Made by a program: the position numbers and the translations under genes. From contig CH003207.1 in NCBI GenBank assembly GCA_000149265.1, forward strand, positions 724,134-788,133: 64,000 nucleotides of DNA. Reading direction: 5' to 3'. Source of the stretch: Ciona savignyi (taxonomy: Eukaryota > Chordata > Ascidiacea > Phlebobranchia > Cionidae). The stretch's first letter is position 1; each line of letters starts with the position of its first letter. The notes beneath the pieces were generated by a model, which worked only from the letters and a program-made list of their open reading frames with translations, did no database searches and was not told where the DNA came from. Of this stretch, positions 11,681-22,682 are shown piece by piece.

Positions 11681-11694
11681 GTTTTGCTAAATCT
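11681..11694 (-). promoter_or_regulatory. Splice acceptor just upstream of the SZT2 start (possible spliced-leader site)
   Basis: On the minus strand a pyrimidine-containing run ends in 'ttaccacag', and only 12 nt of leader separate this AG from the SZT2 ATG. This suits either cis-splicing of a 5'UTR exon or spliced-leader trans-splicing, which is common in tunicates. Which one applies is inference. Confidence 0.45.
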
Positions 11695-11714
11695 GTGGTA
11701 ATATAGAGTTAGAT

Positions 11715-11911
11715 AAACACACACACATATATATTTACATATATATATACACACACACACATAGCTATATATATATATATATAAACACACACACACAGCT
11801 ATATATATATATATATAAACACACACACACTGACACATATATATAGATATATATACACACACACACAGACATATATATATATATATAGATATATAAACAC
11901 ACACAAATATA
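11715..11911. repeat. Compound (CA)n/(TA)n microsatellite
   Basis: Blocks of CA and TA dinucleotides alternate with a higher-order period of roughly 45 bp, each block pair broken by 'aaacac' or 'gacac' joints. It begins about 20 bp upstream of the SZT2 leader acceptor, so it occupies the intron or promoter-proximal position of that gene. Confidence 0.95.
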
Positions 11912-11917
11912 TACAGA

Positions 11918-12050
11918 TTGTCCGACTGGTTAGTCTGGTGGTTTATTGCGACGCCTTTCAACCGAAAGGTTGCAGGTTCTGAACTGGTCATTACCTAGTC
12001 GGTTGTGTCCTTGGGCAAAGCACTTAACATTGCTTGTACCCAGGGGATTA
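11918..12050 (+). repeat. tRNA-derived SINE, head part
   Basis: The plus strand carries the tRNA-like head ('ctggttagtctggtgg', then 'ggttgcaggttctgaactgg', a damaged B box) and the 'tccttgggcaaagcacttaa' core. The 3' half of the family is missing. Confidence 0.85.
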
Positions 12051-12653
12051 CGGCAAAAAAAGCTAAAATACCAACTAAACTATGCAAATGACTCAGATGG
12101 CTCAGACAAGTACCATTTCCATACCAGTAATTTTTTTATGATATCAAAAACTGGTACTCATGAAATTGTGTTGTACTTTTAAGGAACATTACCCATGTGT
12201 ATATTTTAGGAGAACAAGCAATAAACAAAGTAAAAAAATTAAATAAATGATGTACAAAGAAGTAATACTAATACCGCATTTGTTAACAAAAAAGAGTAAT
12301 ACAGAATTGTCACATAAATTGAAGGAAATTGTTACCTTTTTTAACAATGAATTTGATCTTTTAAAGCATTGAACATTGGTGTTATGACCATAAAATGCAT
12401 GTAACTGAAATGTATAAATAATTTTTTAAAAAACAAAAAACAACAGTGCGATGTGGACACTTTAAAAAAAATTGGAACTATAAAATGTCCATAGAATGAT
12501 CCTAAATGGTTGCGTGGTAGGTGAAAAAATGCAATTTGTAGCGGGATTTTTGGAATAATCCAAATGAAAAGACATGGCTTTAAAAACATTTTTTTAGAAA
12601 TAGCAAAATAAGATATCCTAGTTCCTCAAATGGTGTGGATATATAGTGGTTTC
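12051..12653. other. Non-coding AT-rich stretch, nothing identified
   Basis: There are no splice-flanked open exons and no repeats that I recognise. Open frames here are short and A/T homopolymer-rich. Confidence 0.5.
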
Positions 12654-12953
12654 TTCCGGCCTGTTAGTCTGGCAGTTTAGTGCGCCGCCTTTCTACCGAT
12701 AGTTTGCAGGTGCGAAACTGGTCGCTAGCTAGTCGGTTGTGTCCTTGGATAATACACTTTACGGGCATTGCCTGAACCCAGCGGATTAATGGGTTCTACC
12801 AAATTGAAGGAAAGTGTAAATCATACATAACACACTGCAATAGCTCCATTAACCCGACGGTGGGCACGAGGTGATCTGAAGATTGCTCATGTGTTAACCT
12901 CCTTGGTTTTCCCATTCACAGAGATAAACATGAATATCCTATCCTATCCTATT
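12654..12953 (+). repeat. tRNA-derived SINE, near full length
   Basis: This copy is near complete: tRNA-like head, core 'tccttggataatacactt', the 'acccagcggattaatggg' segment, 'aacacactgcaatagctcc', 'gacggtgggcacgaggtgatctg', and a 3' end of TATCC repeats ('atatcctatcctatcctatt'). It serves as a reference copy for the tail. Confidence 0.93.
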
Positions 12954-13872
12954 ATAAAAATTTTTCCTTTGGGGGGAAAATGGAATAATTGATTTTTGAG
13001 AATATCTTGTTAACACAATCGAGCAACTGGAGCTATTGCAGTACATGATACATATGACCATTAATTGAATATTGTTTTTGACTACGCGAAACAAATGGCA
13101 ATAAGGGAACCATGCAAAAGAATTGTTATTACAAGCAAGATGTAAATTTAATACACCTGCATCAAGATACATGCGGTACTGGTACCTATGATAGAGACGA
13201 GTATGAAAAAAAAACACCCTTTTAAGACCAAAAAATTGGTTACGGCAAGCACGATGCAATTAAAAAATTTATTGGACTGGAAAACCCATTTTTTTTCTGA
13301 AAAGGAACGAAGTGGGGCAGATTTACCAAAAACGTGCACGCTATTACATAGTTGCAATTTTAATACTAAGACACTTAGGGAATTCTGTTTGATCTTATGT
13401 TCAGAATTGTTCTTATATCGGATGGATACAGTGCTATCGTTATTGCTTTACTTATAACTTGCTGAGATTGAACAAGGTCACCAAGTGCCTTGGCCAAGAA
13501 GTCAAACAATTAGTCAGTGTTTGGTTTCAATCCTACAACTTTTGGCTTTATTCAAACAGTACCAATCTGTCTCGATCAAAATGCTTTACCTTAATAGGGT
13601 TGTGGGTTGTCGACGAGTTCAAACTATCTTGTTGAATCTTGGCTTCTAAAGCATCATGGAATGGTTAATCTGTAATGAAGTGTCTTAATATCAAGAGCCA
13701 TGTGAACATAAATCACAACCGTCACAGCATAAATGTTAATAAAACAGAAAGGAAAGTTAAAAATAGTTTGTTCTCACTACGGTACTATTAATAATAATTT
13801 TCATAAGGCTAGTCTAGCATAGAAATCTCAATGAGATGTTGTAAGTGCATGTCCACAATGTGTTGTGATATA

Positions 13873-14150
13873 ACATTCATGTTTATCTTCATAAATGGGA
13901 AAACCAGGGGGTTAAAACACGGGCAATCGTTAGATCACCCCGCGCCCACCGTCGAGTTACCGGAGCTATTGCAGTGTGTTATATGATAGACACGTTCCTT
14001 CAATTTAGTAAAACCCATTAATCTGTTAGGATCATTTTCCGTTGAGTGCCTTGCCCAAGGACACAAACGACTAGCTAGCAACCAGTTTTAAACGTGCAAC
14101 CCTTCGGTTAAAAGGCAGCGCACTAAACTACCAAGCTAATTAGTCGGATT
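13873..14150 (-). repeat. tRNA-derived SINE, near full length, minus orientation
   Basis: The copy reads in reverse: 'cattcatgtttatcttc' tail, 'acgggcaatcgttagatcacc', 'cccattaatctg', the core as 'tgccttgcccaaggaca', and the head ending 'actaccaagctaattagtcgg'. Confidence 0.92.
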
Positions 14151-14185
14151 ATGCACATGCACATATACCAAACAATTAATCTATA

Positions 14186-14584
14186 GACTAGAGCAGGGGT
14201 TCCCAAACCAGGGGTCGCGACCCAAAATGGGGTCGGAGTGATAAGTAGGTGGGGTCGCAAACAGGTCATGGGGTCGGTGGGGTCAGTGAGGTATGGTAAT
14301 AATGGATGTACAAAACATCTAAGATTTGACAAACCATGTTAAATTTAGCAGTTTGTACCATGGCTTACTGTAAAACAGGCTTATAGGCATCACTCTAACT
14401 AAGTCTGTACTTAAGCTATCGAAAATGTAGGTGCTTATTGTGACATCACTGTTTGATTGTTCATAATGGAATGACACGTTGTTGATTTGCAGAGTTGATA
14501 TATATTGACCTTGGGTCGCACTGGACACTTGAAAGTTGTCTTTGGGGTCGTCCTGAGAAAAGCTTGGGAACCCCTGGACTAGAG
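14186..14584. mobile_element. hAT-type MITE with perfect 8-bp target site duplication
   Basis: The element spans 14194-14576 (383 bp). Its terminal inverted repeats are 'caggggttcccaa' and 'ttgggaacccctg', and it is flanked on both sides by the identical 8-mer 'gactagag' (14186-14193 and 14577-14584). An 8-bp duplication and CAGGGGTTCCCAA-type ends are typical of hAT elements. The left interior is rich in 'ggggtcg'. No transposase frame is present, so it is non-autonomous. Confidence 0.93.
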
Positions 14585-15020
14585 GCATTTTCTAATTTAT
14601 TTTTAGTGACATATATATAATGAATGCAATATTTTTCTGAAGTAGATTTAGATTTTCCTTACCAGTTTTAAGATGTAGCAGTATTCCGAAAAAGTTGTCT
14701 TGTCATATAACTTCCAGTTTAAGATTACATAATGTAAGAAGGTTTTTATCTGAAAACAAATAATTAAATTTATTTATCAAACAAACAAACACAGGTAAAA
14801 ATCTTACATTTTTTGCAACACGTTTCGTTTGTTTTGAGAATGATCGAAAATATAGGTTTCTATGAAACTGAAATCGTTGTGTTTAATATCATCTGTTTTA
14901 AGTAATGTTTTTATTAGTGCATGTTGGCTTTAGTGAAGAATATTTTTAAATTACACCAAAAATGTTTAACCAAATCCAAAAAAATACGTATTTAAAAATT
15001 TAATGTTAAATCATAAATCA
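14585..15020. other. AT-rich intergenic DNA, nothing identified
   Basis: No exon-like or repeat structure was recognised between the hAT element and the next tRNA-like fragment. Confidence 0.45.
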
Positions 15021-15095
15021 ACGGCCGGGTAGCTAAATCGGTTAGAGTCGGTGGACGGCAGGTAACTAAAAAGTCGTAGAGTTGTAACCATCCAA
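15021..15095 (+). repeat. tRNA-like fragment of another short repeat
   Basis: The run 'ggccgggtagctaaatcggttagagtcggtgg' region resembles the 5' half of a tRNA with an A-box-like block, but the 3' half cannot be folded as a functional tRNA. It is best read as a tRNA-derived repeat relic. Confidence 0.4.
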
Positions 15096-15354
15096 TTTTC
15101 CATGTGTAAAGTAATATTAAGGTCGTGTTATTCTATAAACACCATTGTACTATCCTATTAAGAATAATTCCCAAGACCACAACTATACACATGTACGTAA
15201 CATCTACGTCACTGATGCTGATGACCGACTTTCAAGTTCACAACCACGAATCACATAAGAGCAGAAACGACACATACCAGTTAAATGTCGTTTATACTTG
15301 TATCGATGTGCAATTCGTGGTCAACATATACTTTGTGTTCCATCTTAAACATTG

Positions 15355-15552
15355 TTTAGCCGTCTTTCAGCCGAAGAGTTACAGGTTCGAAACTGGTTGC
15401 TAAGCTAGTCGTTTTTTTAACTTAGGCAAGGCACTTTGCCCATATTCAGTGGATTAATGGGTTCTACCAATTTAAAGGAACGTCTTAATCATACACAACA
15501 CACTGCAATAGCTATGATAACGGGCGCGAGGTAATCTGACGATTACCATCCC
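15355..15552 (+). repeat. tRNA-derived SINE, 5' truncated
   Basis: It starts within the head ('tcagccgaagagttacaggttcgaaactgg', an intact B box), passes the core and the 'tggattaatgggttctacc' segment, and ends near the 'gcgaggtaatctgacgatt' block. Confidence 0.85.
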
Positions 15553-15979
15553 AGATAGCAAATGTCGGTCGGCAGTACGTTGGCCCAATCACGTTTTAAA
15601 ATCGGCCCGTAAGGTCGCGTTATACCCAATCATAAAACGATTTTATTAATAATTATGCATATTTCTTTCCCAGCTGTAATACAAATGGTTTGTTTCAAAA
15701 TGTAAGCTTCTAGTGTTATTTTAGGAACAGTAAAAACAGTGATAAAGAAAATATGAAATTGAAAAAAAACGTTTAATTGTCCTGTACAACTGTTTTAACG
15801 TATGACCCAAGTAAAAAACGAAATGTTGAAAGGAAATACACAATTTCGGCCTACAGTCAAATAAACGTCCCGCGTTAGAGTTAATGCTGAAGCGTTTCTT
15901 CTCTTCATTTCTTCCTCGGTATGTTTTCTGTGTCGCTCTTATCGACTCCCGTCACGGTCCTTTATTGTTATTTTTGTTT

Positions 15980-16083
15980 TCGAGCCAAGTTTCGAAACTA
16001 TGATGAGCTCGTCTCTATGACCGTTTTTGTACAGGAGTGTCTATGTATTGGTCATTAATCATTCGGCCACACGACCGTACAAA
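15980..16083 (-). repeat. Second tRNA-derived repeat (tRNA-Ser/Leu-like head)
   Basis: On the minus strand the head reads like the 5' half of a tRNA-Ser/Leu ('gtggccgaatgattaatg'), followed at a distance by a 'gtttcgaaac' B-box-like block. The same arrangement recurs at 33860-33982, 35845-35951 and 51970-52055. Confidence 0.6.
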
Positions 16084-16439
16084 CCCTTAATCCCAAAGCC
16101 GGGTCCCCCCTCAGTACTCGGTCGCGCTTGCGCACTTTTAATCAAATTTAATTAATTTGGATTTAAATTGTTCTGTTTAAATTTATTTTTTAAATGTAAG
16201 GTTTAACGGCCACGTCATTTTCCCCCTAATTTGTAATGTGTCTATTCACTGACGTGTTTTAACTACTGTAGTTTTGCCGTTTTATCCGGTCTCCTTAATT
16301 ATAGGTCCCATTTGGAAAAATGGGACACATATTGTTTTTGTCCGTTTTTTTTTTTCTTTTTTTTTTTTTTTTCGTCAAACGCTTGACAGGTATGATTTGT
16401 GGACCCAACATCTACCAAAAGGGGTAATGGATTCACAAC

Positions 16440-17186
16440 GAAACTTGGTAATTTGTTAAAAAACATGGTCTAGAAATGCACAGACTAAAATTTTGGGTGA
16501 TAAATCCAGGGGAATTCCCCTGGCACGTTAAAAACCAAAACGGTATTTTTTTCTAAAAAATTAGCTCTTTTGCGCATAGCGCTTGAACGATAGCTCCAAT
16601 TTAAATCAGATTTGACAAAATGGAAGTGCATTAGTAACTGATTGAACACTTAAAAGAAATAAAAAAATTACCTAGGAAAATACCCTAAAAAATAAGATTT
16701 TGTTGTCAAGTCATGATTGTGACAGGCATGCCATGTCGCCCCGACATCTATCAGAAGGAATAATAACATCGCAATGAGACTTCGTTATTTTTTTGACAAC
16801 ATGATCTAGATATGCAAAAACTAAAATTTTGGGTGATGAATCCAGGGGAATTCCCCTGGCACGTTAAAAACCAAAACGGTATTTTTTTCTAAAAAATTAG
16901 CTCTTTTGCGCATAGCGATTGAACGGTAGCTTCAATTTGAATCAGATTTAACAAAATGTAAGTGCATTAGTAGCATATTTAACACCTAAAAGAAATAAAA
17001 AAATTACTTACGGAAATACCCTAAAAAATAAGATTTTGTTGTCAAATCATGATTGTTACAGGCATGCCATATCGCCCCGACATCTACCAGCAGTAATAGT
17101 AAAATCGCAATGAGACTTTGTCATTTTTTGACAACATGGTCTGGATATGCAGAAACCAAAATTTTGGGTTATAAATCCAGGGGAAT
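16440..17186. repeat. 335-bp tandem array, truncated by the assembly gap
   Basis: A block recurs with starts near 16487, 16823 and 17158 (spacing 336 and 335 bp). Each unit holds 'ctaaaattttgggtgat', a perfect 18-bp palindrome 'ccaggggaattcccctgg', 'aaccaaaacggtattttttt' and 'ttttgcgcatagcg'. The third unit stops inside the palindrome where the N run begins, so the array very probably continues into the gap. Confidence 0.92.
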
Positions 17187-17979
17187 NNNNNNNNNNNNNN
17201 NNNNNNNNNNNNNNNNNNNNNNNNNNNNNNNNNNNNNNNNNNNNNNNNNNNNNNNNNNNNNNNNNNNNNNNNNNNNNNNNNNNNNNNNNNNNNNNNNNNN
17301 NNNNNNNNNNNNNNNNNNNNNNNNNNNNNNNNNNNNNNNNNNNNNNNNNNNNNNNNNNNNNNNNNNNNNNNNNNNNNNNNNNNNNNNNNNNNNNNNNNNN
17401 NNNNNNNNNNNNNNNNNNNNNNNNNNNNNNNNNNNNNNNNNNNNNNNNNNNNNNNNNNNNNNNNNNNNNNNNNNNNNNNNNNNNNNNNNNNNNNNNNNNN
17501 NNNNNNNNNNNNNNNNNNNNNNNNNNNNNNNNNNNNNNNNNNNNNNNNNNNNNNNNNNNNNNNNNNNNNNNNNNNNNNNNNNNNNNNNNNNNNNNNNNNN
17601 NNNNNNNNNNNNNNNNNNNNNNNNNNNNNNNNNNNNNNNNNNNNNNNNNNNNNNNNNNNNNNNNNNNNNNNNNNNNNNNNNNNNNNNNNNNNNNNNNNNN
17701 NNNNNNNNNNNNNNNNNNNNNNNNNNNNNNNNNNNNNNNNNNNNNNNNNNNNNNNNNNNNNNNNNNNNNNNNNNNNNNNNNNNNNNNNNNNNNNNNNNNN
17801 NNNNNNNNNNNNNNNNNNNNNNNNNNNNNNNNNNNNNNNNNNNNNNNNNNNNNNNNNNNNNNNNNNNNNNNNNNNNNNNNNNNNNNNNNNNNNNNNNNNN
17901 NNNNNNNNNNNNNNNNNNNNNNNNNNNNNNNNNNNNNNNNNNNNNNNNNNNNNNNNNNNNNNNNNNNNNNNNNNNNNNN
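17187..17979. other. Assembly gap (793 N)
   Basis: The sequence is unknown. Any open frame spanning this run is an artefact. The left edge sits in a tandem repeat, which explains the failed assembly. Confidence 1.
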
Positions 17980-18057
17980 TTATGAGCATACAATATGTCA
18001 GTATATTCATGTATATCCCAGAAATTGCGAACGCAGAGGTCGTTCTTGCATGGTTAA

Positions 18058-18172
18058 CCGTCAGATTACCTCATAACTAGCGTCTGATTACCGGATCTAT
18101 TGCAGTGTGCTGTATATCATTAAGATGTTTCTTACAGTTTTAGTGTAACCCAATAACTGGCCGGTTTCAGGC
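18058..18172 (-). repeat. Degenerate SINE relic
   Basis: Eroded remains of the main SINE family are visible: 'gattaccggatctattgcagtgtgctgta', then 'gtgtaacccaataa'. Confidence 0.6.
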
Positions 18173-18779
18173 AATGTATACTAAGCATAACCCAAGAGAA
18201 TATCCTTATAATAAGATCTCAAACCATATTCAGCCACAGCGTACACTACAGTATTTAGTTGCCATTGTAAGACTGACTAAAGTAGATTGCCTACCAGAAG
18301 CTAAACGGTAGTACAATCAAATTCCTCATACACTAATTAGGTCGTTGTATATAGACGCGTACGTCGAACGGTAGTGTGGTGGAATAATTAATGAGACCTA
18401 TTCATATATACCGATTCTAGTTTAAAATAAATGTTCTATTCTTTTTTATTCTAACAAAGGAGAAAAAACTAAACTAAACTCCTGTCCTACTTAAATATCC
18501 TATCCTAGTTTCTGTCCACATATAACGTGTTTCCATTGCAGGTAAAGAGTTTTGTATAGTAGAGTGGTCGTGTGAATAGTGGTTTTTGCGATTAATTGAC
18601 GTATTTCACGTAACGAACAAATTACTAGCATTTTGAGGGCTCGAAACTTGGCTCGGGGAAATTTTTGATGTTGGGGTTTTCCCAACTACAGGTATTAATG
18701 GAAATTTTAGAATGTTGATTTACATTTAGTACCCGTTTTCTGTACTGAAAATTCACATGAGAGAATCGCGTTATTTTTA

Positions 18780-19002
18780 TCGTAACTTTGAGGAGACTAA
18801 AAAGAAAAGTAGAGAAGGAGAAAAACTGCTAATTAAAATAATGATTAAGGCATTAGGTTTAGTGTAATAAATGAGGCTAGAGTTTGGGTTAGTTCTGGTG
18901 TTGGCTAGTACTATTTTGGGCATGTTCAGTATTAGTTTCAAAATTTTTTTTAATGAGCCGTTTCCTTCTTTTTCCCTCTTCTTTGGTGTTTTACTAACTC
19001 TG
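18780..19002. repeat. Copy of a dispersed 'ctgctaatta...cagtttccc' repeat family
   Basis: The order of blocks 'gaaaaactgctaatt', 'aatgattaaggcattaggtt', 'tttgggttagttctgg' and 'attagtttcaaaa' is shared with copies near 22290-22345, 23545-23650, 35340-35470 and 44395-45390. No tRNA head or transposase is visible. Confidence 0.6.
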
Positions 19003-19170
19003 TTATACAAACACTCTCATTACCTTTTCAACTAGTTAGTATCAGAACACCGATGGAAACTGTTCTGGGCATAAATACGTTCTGTGAATCAACATTCTGT
19101 GTTTGTTTTTATTTACCATTATCATTTTTAGATTTTCTGGTCAAAACATTTTGAAGCAATATCAACTAAA

Positions 19171-21339
19171 ATGAGTTCAAAGCACTTAATTTCCGTGGTG
19201 CTTAATTTGCTTAAAACTCATGATAAACTCCATGTTAACGTACTTTATTTGAAGTTCGTCTGTACGGAAATCCAAAATGGCGGAATTACTTTCGAAAGTG
19301 AAAAAGATTTCATCGCCGCGCTTTTGGACTACGGCGATAGTGACGTGATATTTAGTGATTGTTGGGTAACAATCAACTATGCAACAAACAATTGCAACGT
19401 CGAAAATAACAGTAAAGGTAAATGTAGTTTAGAAATGTGACACTAAAATAATGAAAGGAGGGAAACTTCTCACTAAAAATATTGGGACATGATATTCATG
19501 TTTATCCCCGTGAATGGGAAAACCAAGGGGGTTAACACACGGGCAATCGTCAGATCACCTCGCACCCATCGTCGGGTTACCGGAGCTATTGTAGTGTGTT
19601 GTATATGATACACACGTTCCTTAAATTTAGTAGAACCCATTAATCCGCTGGGATATTGTAGTGTACTGTTTACAACAGCACAACCCCTGCCAGTCTGCCA
19701 CAAGTGTTTTTTTTACCACACGTCATAACAATCACGCACAGGCTCAATATATACTTTAACAATGTGCAAACTGAAACTGTCCCTAATATATCCATTAAAT
19801 AGATATTTTTTTCTTATCCGCTTACCAATATACAAATTAGGTAGTTGACTATGCAAACATTACATACCAATGGTTGGCTCGCAAAAATACTTTAAATATA
19901 ATATTATTATTAAACTTGCACACTGCTTTAAAAATGTCATCCCCTGATTTATAACCAAACAAATTTTAATAGAGTGTTATAGTATGTGGATTATTTTAAT
20001 AATTCAATGGTTTAGGACAGGACATTCAAGTTTAAGTGTAAATGTAAAACAATTGTTATAGCATGGACAATCGTTAAACTACAGTAATGGGTCTTGCTTG
20101 TAAGTTTTGTTTTAAAGTTTAATTTTATTAATTTAGATTTAGACTAAGTTAGTTGTTGCAATTTGTTTTGATTAATTTAAAGTTTAATGGCCATATTTAT
20201 TTTCTCTATTATACCGTGTGTATTTTCTTTATGAATTTTAACCAATGTAGTTCTGTTCTTTTATCCTGCCTCTTAAAATAATTGTGTTCTTTTTTATGTA
20301 ATGCAGCAGTTAAAAAATAAAATATTTGGTCATTTTGACCCATTCAAAATATGATTGACGACATTGAAAAAAAATCAGATTTTCGTAAATATTATTTCTA
20401 GAGCACAAATTTTAAGAACAGTTTCTTTTTTGTATCGTACTTACTAACAACAGGTTCCCTAAAAGGTCTAATGTCTGTAAAAAACATTTCAAGAACAGGT
20501 TTGACCAAACCCATGCGAACCTCTTGAATCCCATGCTTACACTTATACAGCAAGTAACCTGGCTCACCATTTTTCTCACAGATACATCTTTAAACAATGA
20601 TGAACAAAATCCTGGAGAAATTGCCGGCAACGAAAATCCAAATTCAAAGACAAGTTTTGAGCAACCATCACCTTACATGGCTTATATGAATGAATCGTTA
20701 CAAAATACTTTTTTCCCCCAAATTAGCCCCACCCAAGAACCACCAACAACCCCCATACCCCACATATTTGCACCTAACCACCCTGAACCCATGTTTACAT
20801 ACATACCATACCCACAACAACCACCCCCATCAAGTTATACCCCAATACAGAACATACCCACATCACCAATCACCCCAAATTATCAATCACCTCATTTTGG
20901 GGACCAACTAAACCCATATTTAGAAAACCCACCCATTCATACCTCCTTTACACCCCAACCTACCCCACCCCCACCATACATACAACCCCCACCATCAAAC
21001 GAAAGTTACCCATTCACCCACCTACCTCCCCCCTCCATTTATTACCCACCCCCTGCCCCCACTAACTATGGAATACCCCCTCCACTTATTTGGTTACCAG
21101 CCCACGTACGCCCACCACTCACCCGTCCACGTATGTACAGTCATCCATCTATGGTCCCAAATCCATTTATGGTCACAAATCCATTTACGGTCCCAAATCC
21201 ATGTATGGTCCCAAATCCATCTATGGTCCCAAATCCATACATGGTCCCAAAGTCAAGAAAATATATACAAACAGGACAAGGATATTTTATACAAAACCAA
21301 GCTCAACAAAGGGTATCCCCCATATTAAAGAAAACATAA
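19171..21339 (+). CDS. Gene A: single helical module plus proline-rich tail, unnamed paralogue of gene B
   Basis: There are two exons: 19171-19417 and 20582-21339 (334 aa). The donor is 'aaag|gtaaat' and the acceptor 'ttctcacag|ata'; the phase-1 joint is in frame. Exon 1 encodes one roughly 75-residue alpha/beta module (helical LLKTHDKLHVNVLYLKFV, then FESEKDFIAALL and a C-terminal 'VIFSDCWVTI' strand). It resembles the C-terminal module of gene B, where the same 'VNILYLRLL' core is followed by the same phase-1 intron. Exon 2 is Pro/Tyr/Asn-rich and ends in about six copies of a six-residue VPNPxM repeat (21149-21255). The ATG follows a 'catttttag' acceptor by about 40 nt. I do not recognise a named family. 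A small nucleic-acid-binding or RNP-scaffold protein is possible but unproven. Confidence 0.7.
19487..19655 (-). repeat. SINE fragment in the gene A intron
   Basis: This is the 3' half of the main SINE in reverse, from 'gatattcatgtttatcccc' to 'cccattaatccgctggg'. It lies between the two exons of gene A. Confidence 0.92.
21149..21255 (+). repeat. Coding 18-bp minisatellite in gene A
   Basis: About six tandem copies of an 18-bp unit ('atggtcccaaatccatct' and variants) encode repeated MVPNPS-like hexapeptides. The unit is a multiple of three, so copy-number change keeps the frame. Neighbouring copies differ mostly at the last codons. Confidence 0.9.
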
Positions 21340-21581
21340 TGGCGATTTAGTTAAATTATACCGTAATAATGGTTCATTTACGTCTTTTTTTTATTTTGAC
21401 TTTATTCCTTATTTTATCTATGCCGTTTTACCGACTGTAATTTTTTATCTTTTAATAATGTAATTAATATATTTTGACATACTATTATTTGCATTGATAT
21501 TCAATGAGAATTAGTTACATTTCACCACAATAGCCCAACAGTGTTAATTCTCATACAAATAAGGAAATGTGTTTAATGCAA

Positions 21582-21587
21582 AATAAA
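21582..21587 (+). promoter_or_regulatory. Candidate polyadenylation signal of gene A
   Basis: An AATAAA hexamer lies about 240 nt after the gene A stop codon. Confidence 0.4.
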
Positions 21588-21917
21588 GTGCTGAAATGTA
21601 ACTAAGCACTTACCCATGTAAAAGATCGTTTTTTATATATTTGTGTTTTTATTATATGCTTGTGTCTTTTTAATATGCATGTGTCTTTTTAATATGCATT
21701 TTATTTTTTTAAGTTATTTTTAAATATTTATGCTGACCAAAAACACTTTTTTGTAAGTAGGCATTTATTATATTTTATATATTTTAATACACAATTATGT
21801 AAAAAATTGTGTTTTTAAAGCAAGTACTTTATTTTTCCTGTTTAATCCATAGAACCAATTATATTGAATCTGACAAGTAATAACTCACGTTAAAAAGATA
21901 GGTTAGATAGAGATAAA

Positions 21918-22200
21918 GGATAGGATATTCATTTTTTTCCCGTGAATGGGAAACGCAAGGGGGTTACCACACGGGCAATCGTCAGATCACCTCGCGCACA
22001 TCGTCGGGTTACCGGAGCTTTTGCAGTGTGCTGTGTATGATTGATACGTCCCTTCAATTGAGTAGAACTTAATAATCCGCTGGGTTCAAGCAATGTCTGT
22101 TAAGTGCCTTGCCAAAGCACATAACCGAATAGCTAGCCTAGTTTCGCAACCCTTTCGCTAAACGGCGACGCACTAACCCACCAAGCTAATCGGTTGGATA
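21918..22200 (-). repeat. tRNA-derived SINE, near full length, minus orientation
   Basis: It runs from the 'aggataggatattcat' tail through 'gtcagatcacctcgcgc', 'tgtctgttaagtgccttgcc' and the head 'ccaccaagctaatcggttgg'. The tail abuts 'gataaaggataggatatt', consistent with the TATCC-type 3' end. Confidence 0.92.
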
Positions 22201-22343
22201 AGTAGTATTATAAATGAGCCTATTGGACGTAACCATGTCATTGTTATCGCGAGTAGCGAAATATTTACACCTCGTGAAACCACTCAAATAAAGATTAGGG
22301 CATTGGAGTTAGTTGTAAACATGAGGTTGGAGTTCAGGTGTGA

Positions 22344-22682
22344 TAATCCCCAGGCCTGGTGCTAGGAACCGCGGGGCCCAATTAGAAATGTGATGGCGGG
22401 GCCCCTACTCTTCATAGCAAAATTTATGGGTGTTTATATATCATAAAATACATACCAGTACATACAAACTACAAAAACAAACACAGAAATTTGACTTAGT
22501 TACGATGCATAACAAATTGATATTATAAGAAAGAATATTATTTCACTTTTTATTTTACGTTTCAGTAGTATTTTAAACCTCGTAATACAGAAAGACACCC
22601 GCTAGCGCGGGGCCCCTTCAAGGTGCGGGGCCCAATTTAATCTAATCGGTCAAATCGGCCTAAAACCGGCCCTTGTAATCCC
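22344..22682. mobile_element. hAT-like MITE rich in GGGGCCC
   Basis: The element is about 22351-22675. Its imperfect terminal inverted repeats are 'caggcctggtgctagg' and 'ggcctaaaaccggcccttg', and the 7-mer 'taatccc' is present on both flanks. 'gcggggccca'/'gcggggccccttc' blocks sit just inside both ends. No transposase is visible. Confidence 0.7.

Noticed and set aside
11650..11991. Reverse frame rich in YIYIYI/CVCV.
   Set aside because: It is a translation of the CA/TA microsatellite plus a SINE head.
12654..12730. A functional tRNA gene at SINE heads.
   Set aside because: Acceptor stem pairing is absent and the sequence continues into the SINE core, so these are tRNA-derived promoters, not tRNA genes.
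17053..18076. Long open frames across the first N run.
   Set aside because: They consist of unknown residues and have no independent support.
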